The notes under the pieces were generated by a model, which searched no databases, was not told the DNA's origin, and saw only the letters and a program-made list of their open reading frames with translations. A stretch of DNA of 64,000 bases. It comes from Verrucomicrobiia bacterium. GTDB lineage: Bacteria; Verrucomicrobiota; Verrucomicrobiia; Verrucomicrobiales; DEV007. Below are positions 25,577 through 34,889 of the stretch, one piece after another (position 1 is the first letter of the stretch; the number at the start of each line of letters is the position of its first letter). Where the stretch lies: the NCBI GenBank assembly GCA_020439945.1, contig JAGRPB010000007.1, forward strand, positions 1-64,000. Reading direction: 5' to 3'. The position numbers were made by a program, and so were the translations under genes.

Positions 25577-26320
25577 TCAGTGGAGTTCGAAGAGGAGAAA
25601 CTCGCTGGCTTCGTTGGCAGTGATCGAGAAATTCCCGCCTTCGATGACGCCGCCGTCTCCGGCGACGAAGGTTTCTTCGCCGATGGTCAGTTCGCCCTGA
25701 ATCATCTGAATCCAGAAATGCCCCTCGGGGCTGACAGTCGCGGAAACTTCCAGCGATTTGCCGGCTCCGAGATCACCAAAGGCGATCATCGCCTGCTGGC
25801 GCATGGCCATGGATTCGTCCCGCCCGTCGGGACTGGCGAGCAGCGTCAGGCCATCGGTCACGCGTCGCGAACTGGGATCGGCATCGGCGTAGCGAGGTTC
25901 ACCGCCCGGCTTTTCAGGAAAAATCCAGATCTGGAGCAGGTGAGTCTGTTCGTCGCTGGAGGGATTGAATTCGCTGTGCATCACGCCGCTCCCGGCGCTC
26001 ATGTATTGGAACTCGCCCGCCTTGATGACCCGGCCGTTGCCCATGCTGTCCTGATGTTCGAGGGAACCTTCGATGACGTAGGTGAAGATCTCCATCGACT
26101 GATGGGGGTGCATGCCGAAGCCTTTGCCCGGCTCGATGAAGTCGTCGTTGATGACGCGCAGGCTACGGTAGCCCATGTGCGCGGGATCGTGATATTCGGC
26201 GAAGGAAAAGGAGAAACGACTATGGAGCCAGCCGTGTTCGGCACGGCCGCGTTCGTCTGACGGGCGTTTCACGATCCGAAGATTTGCGGTGGAGGCAGTG
26301 GGTGGAGACGTGGTTTTCAT
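25577..26320 (-). CDS. pirin-family protein
   Basis: This 247-residue bicupin belongs to the pirin family. The N-terminal cupin carries the metal ligands in GKGFGMHPHQSMEIFTYVIEG and SGVMHSEFN. Bacterial pirins often act as quercetinases or redox regulators; the role here is not known. The frame opens at 26356, but ATG 26320 (MKTTSPPTASTANLRIVKR) starts the conserved region. It is read together with the FMN reductase gene and is divergent from the CDF transporter; the 217 bases between them should hold both promoters. Confidence 0.92.
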   Translation of the reverse strand: MKTTSPPTASTANLRIVKRPSDERGRAEHGWLHSRFSFSFAEYHDPAHMGYRSLRVINDDFIEPGKGFGMHPHQSMEIFTYVIEGSLEHQDSMGNGRVIKAGEFQYMSAGSGVMHSEFNPSSDEQTHLLQIWIFPEKPGGEPRYADADPSSRRVTDGLTLLASPDGRDESMAMRQQAMIAFGDLGAGKSLEVSATVSPEGHFWIQMIQGELTIGEETFVAGDGGVIEGGNFSITANEASEFLLFELH

Positions 26321-26537
26321 GGCTGTCTGAGGTGGAAAAATAAACTCGAAGAGCAAGATCCGCTCTAGTTACGCCGATTTCGTAATTCCTGGCGCAATAA
26401 GTCGCCAATACCGAGTTGCTCCGAACTTCATAACACAAAGTTATCAACCCTCGAGGCTCGCTTCGATCAAAACAGCAGACGGCGAAGGGTGACGGAGGGT
26501 GATATCAGATGGTATACTGGCGGCAGTCTGCGTCTCC

Positions 26538-27509
26538 ATGCCGCTCTCCGCCATTCCCGACAAACAACGACCTCTCCTGCGGCGTGCCAGTTGGCTGTCC
26601 TTCTGGATCGGCGTGCTCATGCTCGCGATCAAGGTGGGAGCGTGGTGGTTGACGCGTTCGTCGGCCATTCTCTCCGATGCGGCGGAATCGGTGGTGCATG
26701 TGGCTGCCGTTGCGTTTGTGGTTTACAGCCTGCGACTCGCGCTGAAACCGCCCGATGACGATCATCCCTACGGCCATGCGAAGATCTCGTTTTTCTCGGC
26801 CGGATTCGAGGGCGGCCTCATTTCGATTGCCGGCGTTTTCATTCTCTACCAGGCCATCCGCCAGTGGGTCATCGGTCTGGAACCTCAGCATCTCGGCCCC
26901 GGTGTGGTGCTGACGACCGTGGCATTGGTGATCAATGGTCTGCTCGGCTGGCACCTGCTGCGGCTCGGGCGACGGAGCCAATCGCTGATCCTGGTGGCGA
27001 ACGGCAAGCATGTGCTCACCGACGCCTGGACCAGCATCGGCGTGCTGGTGGGACTGGGGTTGACCTGGGGCACCGGGTGGATGGGATTTGATCCAATTTG
27101 CGCGATCCTGGTCGGCTTGAATATCCTCTGGTCGGGTGCCCGCCTGATGTGGCAAAGCGCCAATGGGCTGATGGACCGTGCCGATCCGGAAATTCAGGAA
27201 GCGCTGGTGAAGCGGCTCGACTCCGCGACGGAGAAACGAGGCGTGACCTGGCACCAGATGCGGCATCGTCATCTCGGCGACGGGCACTGGGTCGATTTTC
27301 ATCTCGTGTTCGATGACAACACCACGGTCCGGGACGCCCACGCGATCGCCTCAAAAATCGAGGCCGAAATCCGGGATGAAATTGGCGCCGCGACGACGGT
27401 AACGACGCATCTCGAGCCAGCCGAGGACCACGAGCGAATTCACGGTCATCCCCCGGGAGAACCGCTCGCCGCCGCCGAAACGGGGAACGGCAAACATCAC
27501 CCCGACTAG
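26538..27509 (+). CDS. cation diffusion facilitator (CDF) metal transporter
   Basis: This 323-residue protein is a CDF antiporter that exports divalent metal ions using proton flow. Six transmembrane helices lie in residues about 20-220. Metal-site motifs are SSAILSDAAESVVHV in TM2, HPYGHAKISFFSAGFEG after it, and HVLTDAWTSIGVLVGLGL in TM5. The C-terminal cytoplasmic domain (about 225-300) is ferredoxin-like, with TTVTTHLEP. The metal cannot be told; the His-rich end (HHPD) is suggestive of zinc or iron. ATG 26538 is used. Confidence 0.92.
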   Translation: MPLSAIPDKQRPLLRRASWLSFWIGVLMLAIKVGAWWLTRSSAILSDAAESVVHVAAVAFVVYSLRLALKPPDDDHPYGHAKISFFSAGFEGGLISIAGVFILYQAIRQWVIGLEPQHLGPGVVLTTVALVINGLLGWHLLRLGRRSQSLILVANGKHVLTDAWTSIGVLVGLGLTWGTGWMGFDPICAILVGLNILWSGARLMWQSANGLMDRADPEIQEALVKRLDSATEKRGVTWHQMRHRHLGDGHWVDFHLVFDDNTTVRDAHAIASKIEAEIRDEIGAATTVTTHLEPAEDHERIHGHPPGEPLAAAETGNGKHHPD

Positions 27510-27517
27510 GGAAATCG

Positions 27518-27577
27518 GTAGCTGTGCTCGCAAGTGCTTCGGCCTTGGAGCGGCCACCTTCTGGCGAAGGCGGCTAC
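27518..27577. repeat. REP palindrome pair, copy 6, left half eroded
   Basis: The right half is well preserved (GCCACCTTCTGGCGAAGGCG then GCTAC, 27553-27577). The left half GTAGCTGTGCTCGCAAGTGC at 27518 is degraded. It lies between the convergent CDF and fabD genes, ten bases from the fabD stop. Confidence 0.7.
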
Positions 27578-27586
27578 AACGAGGGA

Positions 27587-28522
27587 TCAAGCCAGCGCTT
27601 CGACCGCCGCGTTCAGCGAGTCAACATTGTCGATGGAAAGGACCGAAACGCTGCGGTCGATGCGTTTCATCAAACCGGCGAGCACGCCGCCGGGGCCGAG
27701 TTCGATGAAGCTTGTTTCCCCATCCGCGATGAAGGCGGCCATCGATTCGGCCCATCGCACCGAGCCAGTCACCTGCGCCTCGAGCGTGCGACGGATGTCG
27801 GCGGGATCGGAAACGGAACGCGCTTCGAAATTGCAGTAAACCGGCACGCTGAGCGTCGCCAGAGCGACGTTTTCCAATTCCGCCGCCAGTTTGTCCTGAG
27901 CCGATTGCATCAGGCGAGAGTGATAGGCGCCGGCAACGTCGAGTTCCTTGGCGATGCGAATGCCGTGATCCTTGGAAATTTCCAACGCCTTGGCGATGCC
28001 TTCCTTCTTGCCGGAAATCACGATCTGACCCGGCGCGTTGAAGTTGGCCACATCGACGTCGCACGCTTCCGCCAGACCGCGCACCGCTTCCTCCTCGCCG
28101 CCGATCATCGCGGCCATCGAGCCCTCCGTCGCGTCGGTGGCTTCTTCCATGAACTGACCGCGTTTCGCCACCAGTCGAAGACCGGTTTCAAAATCGAAGG
28201 TGCCCGCTGCGGCATGAGCGGTGAACTCACCGAGGGAAAGTCCGGCGGCTCCCGCGACCTCGAGCCCGGGAACTTTTTCCTTCAACAGCTCCAGGCAAAC
28301 CAAGCCATGCACGTAGAGAGCCGGTTGGCAGCGCGAAGTGCGGGTCAGTTCTTCCTGCGGCCCTTCCCACATGGCGTCGGTCAGTGAAAATCCGAGAATC
28401 TCGTCCGCCTTCCGGAAACGCTCCGCGGCCTGAGGAAAAGTCTCCGCCAAGTCCTTGCCCATGCCCACGGCTTGGGCGCCCTGGCCGGCGAAAAGGAGAA
28501 CGACGCGTTTGCTGCTACTCAT
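27587..28522 (-). CDS. fabD: malonyl-CoA:ACP transacylase
   Basis: This 311-residue enzyme moves malonyl from CoA to acyl carrier protein for fatty-acid chain extension. The N-terminal LLFAGQGAQAVGMG is the FabD signature. The nucleophile Ser is in AAGLSLGEFTAHA, where the usual GHSxGE His is replaced by Leu, and the general-base His is in DVAGAYHSRLM. An Arg in KRGQFMEEA fits the carboxylate-binding position. ATG 28522 replaces the upstream in-frame start at 28594. It sits apart from other fab genes in this window. Confidence 0.93.
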   Translation of the reverse strand: MSSSKRVVLLFAGQGAQAVGMGKDLAETFPQAAERFRKADEILGFSLTDAMWEGPQEELTRTSRCQPALYVHGLVCLELLKEKVPGLEVAGAAGLSLGEFTAHAAAGTFDFETGLRLVAKRGQFMEEATDATEGSMAAMIGGEEEAVRGLAEACDVDVANFNAPGQIVISGKKEGIAKALEISKDHGIRIAKELDVAGAYHSRLMQSAQDKLAAELENVALATLSVPVYCNFEARSVSDPADIRRTLEAQVTGSVRWAESMAAFIADGETSFIELGPGGVLAGLMKRIDRSVSVLSIDNVDSLNAAVEALA

Positions 28523-28646
28523 GATGTCTCTGGATACGAATTCGTTGCGGTGGTGAGGTCTTGGAACGGGCCACCGGAGCGAGGCGCCATTCAATCACGC
28601 CTCCCCGGCCTTGCAACGACTTTTCCGACCCAGGCAGGTGGGCCAA

Positions 28647-29543
28647 TTACTCCACCGAAACCCCGAGACCCGGCAGCACTTCGTTTTTGAGCCGCTCGAT
28701 CCGACTCTCGGGCAGCGGATGCGTGCTGAGCATTTCGATCTGCCCACCGCTCCCGCCGGCCTGCTTGAGAATCTCCATGACACCGAGGATCTCGCGCGGG
28801 TCGTAACCGGCGTGAAGCATGAGGCGGGCGCCGATCTCGTCCGACTCGAGTTCGTCGGTGCGCCCGTATTTCGTGGTCAACACGTGGGAAACCAATCCCG
28901 AAACCTGCTGCGAAGAAAAGAGATCGTCGCCACCCGCCAGCACTCCGGCGGCGGTGCCGATTCCTTGGAGAAATCCGTTCTTCGTCATCTGCTCGTTGGA
29001 GTGTCGGGCGATGACGTGTCCGATCTCATGCCCGAGCACCCCGGCGAGCTGGTCATCATTCTGCACTTTCCCATAGAGAGCCTCGGTGATGAAAACCTGA
29101 CCGCCCGGGAGGGCGAAGGCATTGATCAGTTGATCGTCGGCAAGCAGGTGAAAGGCGAACTCGTATTTGATCGATTTCGCGCCCGGCTGGAGCAGTTTGT
29201 CGATGTGCTGGACGAGTTTCAGTCCGACCGCGTTGACGCGCGCCGTGGCTCTTTCGTCGCGCGAAGGACCGCCGTGTTGAGCTTCCATCTGTCCGGCTGC
29301 CTGCAGGCCGAGGGCGTGTTCCTGGTCCGGCGAAAGCGAGATGCGCTGTGGATCCCCGGTGTAGGGATTCACTTCCTCCCGCGAACCCATGCGCATCTTC
29401 ACGTAGGCGAAACCGATGATCACCAACGCGATGATGATGCGGGTCGTACAACCCATCCGGCTCCGGCCACGCACCATGCGGCCGACCGAGCGACGTCGTC
29501 CGCCGCTGCTGCCACCGAGTTGGTTGGAGTACGAATCGCTCAT
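28647..29543 (-). CDS. membrane-anchored M48-family metallopeptidase
   Basis: This 298-residue zinc protease has a single transmembrane anchor (TRIIIALVIIGFAYVKM, about 34-50) and an M48 domain with the HExxH motif LAGVLGHEIGHVIARHSNEQ. The third zinc ligand Glu lies in DELESDEIGARLMLHAGYDPREI. Such proteins (HtpX/BepA-like) perform quality control of membrane or outer-membrane proteins. A Gly/Arg-rich N-terminus precedes the anchor. It is divergent from nothing immediately; the ThuA gene follows downstream on the same strand after a repeat-containing gap. Confidence 0.92.
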   Translation of the reverse strand: MSDSYSNQLGGSSGGRRRSVGRMVRGRSRMGCTTRIIIALVIIGFAYVKMRMGSREEVNPYTGDPQRISLSPDQEHALGLQAAGQMEAQHGGPSRDERATARVNAVGLKLVQHIDKLLQPGAKSIKYEFAFHLLADDQLINAFALPGGQVFITEALYGKVQNDDQLAGVLGHEIGHVIARHSNEQMTKNGFLQGIGTAAGVLAGGDDLFSSQQVSGLVSHVLTTKYGRTDELESDEIGARLMLHAGYDPREILGVMEILKQAGGSGGQIEMLSTHPLPESRIERLKNEVLPGLGVSVE

Positions 29544-29639
29544 GGCATATCAGTGAAGCGACGAAACGTATCGCGCTGCACCAGATCAGGGGTAGTCGAA
29601 GAATGGCCGAAGCGCCAATTCGAACCCGGCCCACCTTCG

Positions 29640-29720
29640 TGAATTTCGATACCTTCGTGAAAATTCGTGTTGGAAAACCGGGTGAACACGAATGGCCACG
29701 AATTGAACGAATTTCATCCA
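29640..29720. repeat. TTCGTG/CACGAA-type dispersed repeat remnant
   Basis: Contains CCTTCGTGAAAATTCGTG and, after a short middle, GAACACGAATGGCCACGAAT, giving inverted CACGAAT/ATTCGTG units. Such CACGAATGG arrays are familiar in related phyla. It fills most of the 192-base gap between the M48 and ThuA genes. No gene is supported here. Confidence 0.5.
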
Positions 29721-29735
29721 ACTCACGAGAAGCAG

Positions 29736-30755
29736 TCAGTTTGCGGCAGTGGTGACCTCCCGAACGCCAACCGTTTCCGCTGGCATTTCCTCCGCCGATA
29801 TCGCCGGAAACGTCACTTTTCCCGTAGCGGCCCATTCGGTGCCGCGCTTCAGCGTTTCCTGGAAACCGACATCGCTCATCGCGGTGACATCGTGGCCGAG
29901 CGTGGTGTGAAAGACGCGGCCCTTGCCGTAGTCGATCACCATCAGCATCGGTTCGTCTTCGCCGGAACCGCGGGTGCTTTCGTCGGAAAAGGCGGACGCC
30001 AGAACGGTGACGTTTTTCGCGGGACCACGGAGGCGGTCGTAGAGTTCGTCCTGGGCGTGCCGCCACTTCGTTGGCAGGCCCTTCATGATCGGGTGCTCCG
30101 GTGCGCGCGTTTCGACCAGGAATTCGTGTTTCTCACCGTGTGAACCGCCACGACCGGGCGTCATGTCCCTGGTCCAGTCGCCATCGCGCAGTCGGAGGTA
30201 GGGACCGGAAAGCTCCGAGCGACCGCCCCAGCCGCCCACGGCGATCATCTCGTTGTAGCCCTTCCATTCGGGGTGGGAGTTGTTCGCCGCGTGAACGGCG
30301 ACAAACCCGCCGCCGCCGCTGACATAGTCTTCGAGCGCTTTCTGAACCGGCTCCGGCCAAATTTCGCCGTTGTAGTTCGACATCACCACGTCGTAGGCAG
30401 AAAAGTCGGGCCGCCAGGCATCCCATTTCGCGGCGGTTTCCTTCTCGAACGCCGCGACTTCGGATTCCCATTTCTGGTAAGATTTCTTCCAGGCTTCCAC
30501 CTTGGCGGGATCCTTGTCATTCGGTTGACGCGGTGGTTTCGGTGCGGCTGGTGGCGAAGTGGACACGGTGACGTCGAAGCGTCCCGACTGTTGGAGGATC
30601 GCGGTCAGGACCGGCGTCGTTTCCTGCCAGGCGTGGTTGTTTTGCCCGTCGATGAGGAGAACGGAGAGTTTTTCCTCGGCGGCAAGTTTTGGAGAAACGA
30701 GACCGAAGCCAAGGCCCAAGATGGCCGCCAGAGTGAAGGGGAGGGGGTTCTTCAT
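29736..30755 (-). CDS. ThuA-domain secreted protein
   Basis: This 339-residue protein has a signal peptide ([22 protein letters not shown]) and a ThuA-like type 1 glutamine-amidotransferase-like fold: [23 protein letters not shown] at the start, [43 protein letters not shown] in the middle and [17 protein letters not shown] near the end. ThuA proteins occur with sugar-oxidoreductase genes, where they are thought to act in carbohydrate handling outside the cytoplasm. The much longer open frame through to 31742 runs antisense to the PIG-L gene; ATG 30755 gives the signal peptide. Confidence 0.9.
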   Translation of the reverse strand: MKNPLPFTLAAILGLGFGLVSPKLAAEEKLSVLLIDGQNNHAWQETTPVLTAILQQSGRFDVTVSTSPPAAPKPPRQPNDKDPAKVEAWKKSYQKWESEVAAFEKETAAKWDAWRPDFSAYDVVMSNYNGEIWPEPVQKALEDYVSGGGGFVAVHAANNSHPEWKGYNEMIAVGGWGGRSELSGPYLRLRDGDWTRDMTPGRGGSHGEKHEFLVETRAPEHPIMKGLPTKWRHAQDELYDRLRGPAKNVTVLASAFSDESTRGSGEDEPMLMVIDYGKGRVFHTTLGHDVTAMSDVGFQETLKRGTEWAATGKVTFPAISAEEMPAETVGVREVTTAAN

Positions 30756-30878
30756 GACGGGGATACTAGCCGAGCCACGATTCCGGGCCAGTTTTTTCGG
30801 CTCGTCACAATCCAAGCCGCCATCACGTGACCCGAACCCGGTCGAATTTGCTTCCGATTCGCCGGCGGGAACGAAAGC

Positions 30879-31823
30879 ATGGCGACCATGAAACACCGCA
30901 TCCTTTCTCGACGTCTCTGGCTGTTTGCCGGTCTTGGAATCCTGTTCGCCCAAACGAGTCCATCCTCGCACGCGCAGGACGCCAAGAAGGCCGAGGCCGA
31001 ACGACCGCTTCGGATCATCGCATTCGGCGCGCATCCCGATGATCCCGAATTCCAGATCGGTGGTTGCGCCATCAAGTGGACGAAGCTCGGGCACAAGGTG
31101 AAACTGGTTGCCTGCACCAACGGTGACATCGGTCATTGGGAGATGTCGGGCGGCGAACTCGCCAAGCGTCGCACCGCCGAAGTGAAGGAAGCCGCGCGCC
31201 GCATGGGCACCGAGGTCGAGGTGCTCGACAACCACGATGGCGAATTGCTGCCGACCCTGGAGAATCGGAAGAAGATCGTGCGACTGATCCGGGAATGGGA
31301 TGCCGATCTTGTCTTCTCCCACCGGCCCTACGACTACCATCCCGATCATCGGAATGTCGGACTGCTGGTACAGGATGCGGCCTTCATGGTGATGGTCCCA
31401 AATTTCTGTCCCGACACGCCGCACCTGAAAAAGAACCCGGCGTTCTTCTTTTTCCCCGACAACTTCACCAAGCCCTATCCTTTCACCCCGACCCTCGCGG
31501 TTTCCATCGATGACGTTTTGGATGAAAAGGTGAAAGCGATCGATGCGCTGGAATCGCAGGTCTACGAAGGCGGTGCGCTGGGAAATCCCGAGACACGCGC
31601 CAAGCGATACGGTGACGATCCGGTTCGCCGATTGATTGGACTGAAAAACAGCTGGTCGAATCGGCAAAGTCGCATCGCGGACAAACATCGTGATTCCCTG
31701 ATCGAATGGTACGGTCCGGAAAAGGGGGCCGCGATCAAACACGCCGAAGCCTTCGAGCTGTGCGAATACGGTTCCAAGCCCTCCAACGCCGAACTAAAGC
31801 GGTTGTTCCCGTTTTTCGATTGA
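30879..31823 (+). CDS. secreted PIG-L-family deacetylase
   Basis: This 314-residue protein has a signal peptide ([21 protein letters not shown]) and a PIG-L (LmbE-like) zinc deacetylase domain. The zinc motif [12 protein letters not shown] is at about 50-61, and the third ligand motif [14 protein letters not shown] at about 148-161. These enzymes remove acetyl groups from N-acetylglucosamine-type sugars. It is divergent from the ThuA gene, with 123 bases between, and is followed by a perfect inverted repeat. Confidence 0.92.
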   Translation: MATMKHRILSRRLWLFAGLGILFAQTSPSSHAQDAKKAEAERPLRIIAFGAHPDDPEFQIGGCAIKWTKLGHKVKLVACTNGDIGHWEMSGGELAKRRTAEVKEAARRMGTEVEVLDNHDGELLPTLENRKKIVRLIREWDADLVFSHRPYDYHPDHRNVGLLVQDAAFMVMVPNFCPDTPHLKKNPAFFFFPDNFTKPYPFTPTLAVSIDDVLDEKVKAIDALESQVYEGGALGNPETRAKRYGDDPVRRLIGLKNSWSNRQSRIADKHRDSLIEWYGPEKGAAIKHAEAFELCEYGSKPSNAELKRLFPFFD

Positions 31824-31836
31824 GCATCGTTTGAAA

Positions 31837-31908
31837 GTAGAACGGGTCTCCCGGCCCGTTCCTGCACCGTGCCATCGCCGCCTGAACGGGCCGGGAGACC
31901 CGTTCTAC
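31837..31908. repeat. perfect 24-bp inverted repeat with 24-base loop
   Basis: The left arm 31837-31860 (GTAGAACGGGTCTCCCGGCC then CGTT) is exactly complementary to the right arm 31885-31908, with a 24-base loop. GTTTTGCTTTT follows, so it could act as a terminator for the PIG-L gene as well as being a dispersed element. The two adjacent palindromes, this and 31926-31964, fill the gap to the next gene. Confidence 0.85.
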
Positions 31909-31925
31909 GTTTTGCTTTTCTCCCC

Positions 31926-31964
31926 ATTCAACAGGGTCAGATCCCGCACCTGACCCTGTTGAAT
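31926..31964. repeat. CAACAGGGT inverted-repeat element, best-preserved copy
   Basis: ATTCAACAGGGTCAG (31926-31940) and CTGACCCTGTTGAAT (31950-31964) are perfect 15-base inverted arms around ATCCCGCAC. It lies just upstream of the first Gfo/Idh/MocA gene and produces the misleading LPIQQGQIPHLTLLNR translation in that frame. Confidence 0.88.
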
Positions 31965-32040
31965 CGCGCGGAAGCCTGTCGACCGATTTCCGCGAACGCG
32001 TTCTGGTGTCGTGAAGGAAAGCTCCCTAGCATCGCGCCCA

Positions 32041-33389
32041 TGAATCGAACCTCCCGTCGTCATTTCCTGAAAACCGCCGCCGGTGCTGCCGTGGCCCCGG
32101 CGATCGTTTCGTCTTCCGTCCTCGGCACCAAGGCTCGCGCGGCCGCCAGTGAACGAATCACCTTTGGCGTGATCGGTGTCGGCGGACGCGGGTTCGCGGA
32201 CATGGAAGCATTCCTGAAGATGCCGGATACCCAGGTCGTTGCGGTATGCGATGTCGACTCGATCCACTACGGCAAGAACGCCGGTCGCCAAGGGCGCGCC
32301 TGGGGACGTGACGCCGCGAAGCTGACGGTGGACATGCATTACGAAAAGGCGGGTGATCAATCCTACAAGGGCTGCGATACCTACAGCGACTTCCGGGAAC
32401 TCTGCGCCCGGGACGACATCGATGCCATCGTGGTGGCGACCCCCGATCACTGGCACGCGCTGGCCACGCTGGAGGCGCTGAAGAGCGGGAAGGATGTTTA
32501 CTGCGAGAAGCCGGTGACGCATTTCTTCGCCGAAGGTCAGGCGGTGTATCGCGAGGTGGCCAAACAGAACGCGATCTTCCAGGTCGGTTCGCAACAGCGT
32601 TCCACCGCGAATTTCCACCAGGGTGTGGAGCTGATACTGAACGGGGTGATCGGCAAGGTGAAGGAAGTAAAGGTCGGTCTGCCCCAAGGGCACAACGAAC
32701 CCGACGGCGACCCGGCCTTCACCGATCCACCGGAGCATCTCGATTATGAATTCTGGACCGGTCCCTCCCAGATGCTGCCCTACACCCGCGCCCGCAATCA
32801 CTGGAGCTGGCGCTGGCACCGCAACTATGGCGGCGGCCAATTGATGGACTGGATCGGTCACCACAACGACATCAGTCATTGGGGGCTCGGCATGGACAAG
32901 AGTGGTCCCGTCTCGGTTTCGACCGTGGGTTGGACCTGGCCGGAGACGGACATCTACAATTCACCGGTCGACTACGAAGTTCGCTGCGAATATCCCGGTG
33001 GCATCCAGGTGTCGATTGGTTCGGTGAATCCAATGGGCACGAAATGGATCGGCGAAGACGGTTGGGTTTACGTGAATCGCGGCAAGATCGAAGCCTCGAA
33101 TCCCGCATGGCTGGAGAAGGGCTTCAAAGCGGGCGACAAGACGGCGTATCGCTCGGAAAACCATCACGGCAATTTCCTCGAAGGGGTGAAGACCCGGAAG
33201 GAATGCATCTGCCCGGCCGAGACCGGTCACCGCTCCATCACGCCGGGGCACCTCGCCTACGTGGCCAATGATCTGAAGCGCGAAGTGCTGAAATGGGATG
33301 CCGCGAAGGAACAGATCGTCGGCGATGACGAAGCCCAGGCCAGGCTGATGGCGCTGCCCTACCGGGCGCCGTGGGAATTTCCCGCCTGA
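32041..33389 (+). CDS. exported Gfo/Idh/MocA oxidoreductase, copy 1
   Basis: This 449-residue NAD(P)-dependent sugar oxidoreductase starts with a twin-arginine signal, MNRTSRRHFLKTAAGAAVAPAIV. The Rossmann domain begins ERITFGVIGVGGRGFADMEAF. The dinucleotide/catalytic block is DAIVVATPDHWHALATLEALKSGKDVYCEKPVTH, with the EKP Lys conserved in the family. The C-terminal substrate domain contains YGGGQLMDWIGHHNDISHWGLGMD. Because it carries its cofactor when exported, it would act outside the cytoplasm. The open frame before ATG 32041 is repeat DNA. Confidence 0.95.
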
Positions 33390-33469
33390 GTTTTGGCAAT
33401 CTGCATCACGCGGACACGGGCGGGGAAGGGCTTTCATCCTTGTCCGATTTCCGGCATCTTGAGGGCATC

Positions 33470-34822
33470 ATGAAACCCCAGATTTCTCGTCGTCACTTTC
33501 TTCGAGGTTCGGCCGCTGCCATCGCGGCGCCAGCCATGGTTCCCGCGTCCGTCCTTGCAGGCGTCGATCGTCCCACGGCCAGTGAGCGCATCACCGTCGG
33601 AGTGGTCGGCTGTGGGGCGCGGGGTTTCGCAAATCTGGAGGAGTTGCTCAAGTTGCCCGACTGCCAGGTGGTCGGAGTTTGCGACGTCGACACCTTTCAC
33701 TATCGCGAGAACACGACGCGAAAGGGGCGTCCCTACGGGCTCGATCCGGCGAAGCTGGCGGTGGAGCAGCATTACGCCAAGCAGAAGGAGAGCGGAGAGT
33801 TCAAGGGGGTCGAGGCGGTCAAAGACTACCGCGAACTCTGTGCGCGCGACGACATCGACGCGATTCTCGTGGCGACGCCGGATCACTGGCACGCGATGGT
33901 GGTGCTGGCGGCCCTGAAATCGGGCAAGGACGTTTACTGTGAGAAACCGGTGACCCATCGCTTCGCCGAAGGCCAGCGCATCTACCGCGAGGTCGCCGAT
34001 CAGAATGCGATTTTTCAGGTCGGATCCCAGCAGCGTTCGGAAGCCAATTTCCGTCGGGCGGTGGAGATCGTGCAGAACGGTTTGCTCGGAAAAATCACGC
34101 GAGTCGAGGTGGGGCTGCCGGCAGGTTATCCCGGACCGATGGGCTCGACGGAAAAGGAAACGCCGCCGGATCACCTGGACTACGATCTCTGGACCGGGCC
34201 GACGCAGATGATGCCCTACATGCGGGCGCGTCATCATCGCTGGTGGCGTGGACACAGCGCCTACGGCGGCGGCAACATCATGGACTGGATCGGTCATCAT
34301 AACGATATTGCTCACTGGGGCATGGGCTTCGACGGCAGCGGTCCATTGTCAGTCGAAGCGGTGGGTTGGACGTGGCCGGAAGGCGGCGACATCTACGATT
34401 GCCCGGTCGATTTCGAAATGCGTTGCGAGTACCCCGGCGGGATCGAGTGGTCCATCGCATCGAAGAACAAAGCGGGCACCAAGTGGATCGGCGAGAATGG
34501 CTGGGTATGGGTCAATCGCGGAGCACAGGAAACTTCGGATCCTGCCTGGAAAGCGGAGGGATTCGTTGCCGGTCCGAAAAAAGCGTACGATTCACCCGGC
34601 CATCACCGCAATTTCATCGATGGGATCAAGTCGCGGACGGCGTGCATCTGTCCGGCAGAAACCGGTCACCGGTCGATCACCCCGGGCCATCTCGGCTTTG
34701 TGGCCAACAAGGTGGGGCGGAAACTGAAATGGGACGCCGCGAAAGAAGCGATCGTCGGCGACGAGGCCGCGCAGGAAATGCTGATGGCAGTGCCCTATCG
34801 CGAAGGCTGGAGCCTTGGGTAA
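33470..34822 (+). CDS. exported Gfo/Idh/MocA oxidoreductase, copy 2
   Basis: This 450-residue paralogue of the gene before it has the same design: TAT signal MKPQISRRHFLRGSAAAIAAPAMV, Rossmann start ERITVGVVGCGARGFANLEEL, catalytic segment DAILVATPDHWHAMVVLAALKSGKDVYCEKPVTHR, and C-terminal YGGGNIMDWIGHHNDIAHWGMGFD. It follows 80 bases downstream and is probably transcribed with copy 1. Tandem exported Gfo/Idh pairs beside ThuA and PIG-L genes suggest stepwise oxidation and deacetylation of a sugar or glycan. Confidence 0.95.
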   Translation: MKPQISRRHFLRGSAAAIAAPAMVPASVLAGVDRPTASERITVGVVGCGARGFANLEELLKLPDCQVVGVCDVDTFHYRENTTRKGRPYGLDPAKLAVEQHYAKQKESGEFKGVEAVKDYRELCARDDIDAILVATPDHWHAMVVLAALKSGKDVYCEKPVTHRFAEGQRIYREVADQNAIFQVGSQQRSEANFRRAVEIVQNGLLGKITRVEVGLPAGYPGPMGSTEKETPPDHLDYDLWTGPTQMMPYMRARHHRWWRGHSAYGGGNIMDWIGHHNDIAHWGMGFDGSGPLSVEAVGWTWPEGGDIYDCPVDFEMRCEYPGGIEWSIASKNKAGTKWIGENGWVWVNRGAQETSDPAWKAEGFVAGPKKAYDSPGHHRNFIDGIKSRTACICPAETGHRSITPGHLGFVANKVGRKLKWDAAKEAIVGDEAAQEMLMAVPYREGWSLG

Positions 34823-34889
34823 CGGAGAGGCGACGTGTAGTCGCCTGCACTGGCATTGCGGGATTGAAAAATCGCCCCTCCGAAAAGCT

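Noticed and set aside
29736-31742. 668-residue minus-strand frame joining ThuA to an upstream part
   Set aside because: The upstream part (30756-31742) is antisense to the PIG-L gene, and a signal peptide begins at the internal ATG 30755.
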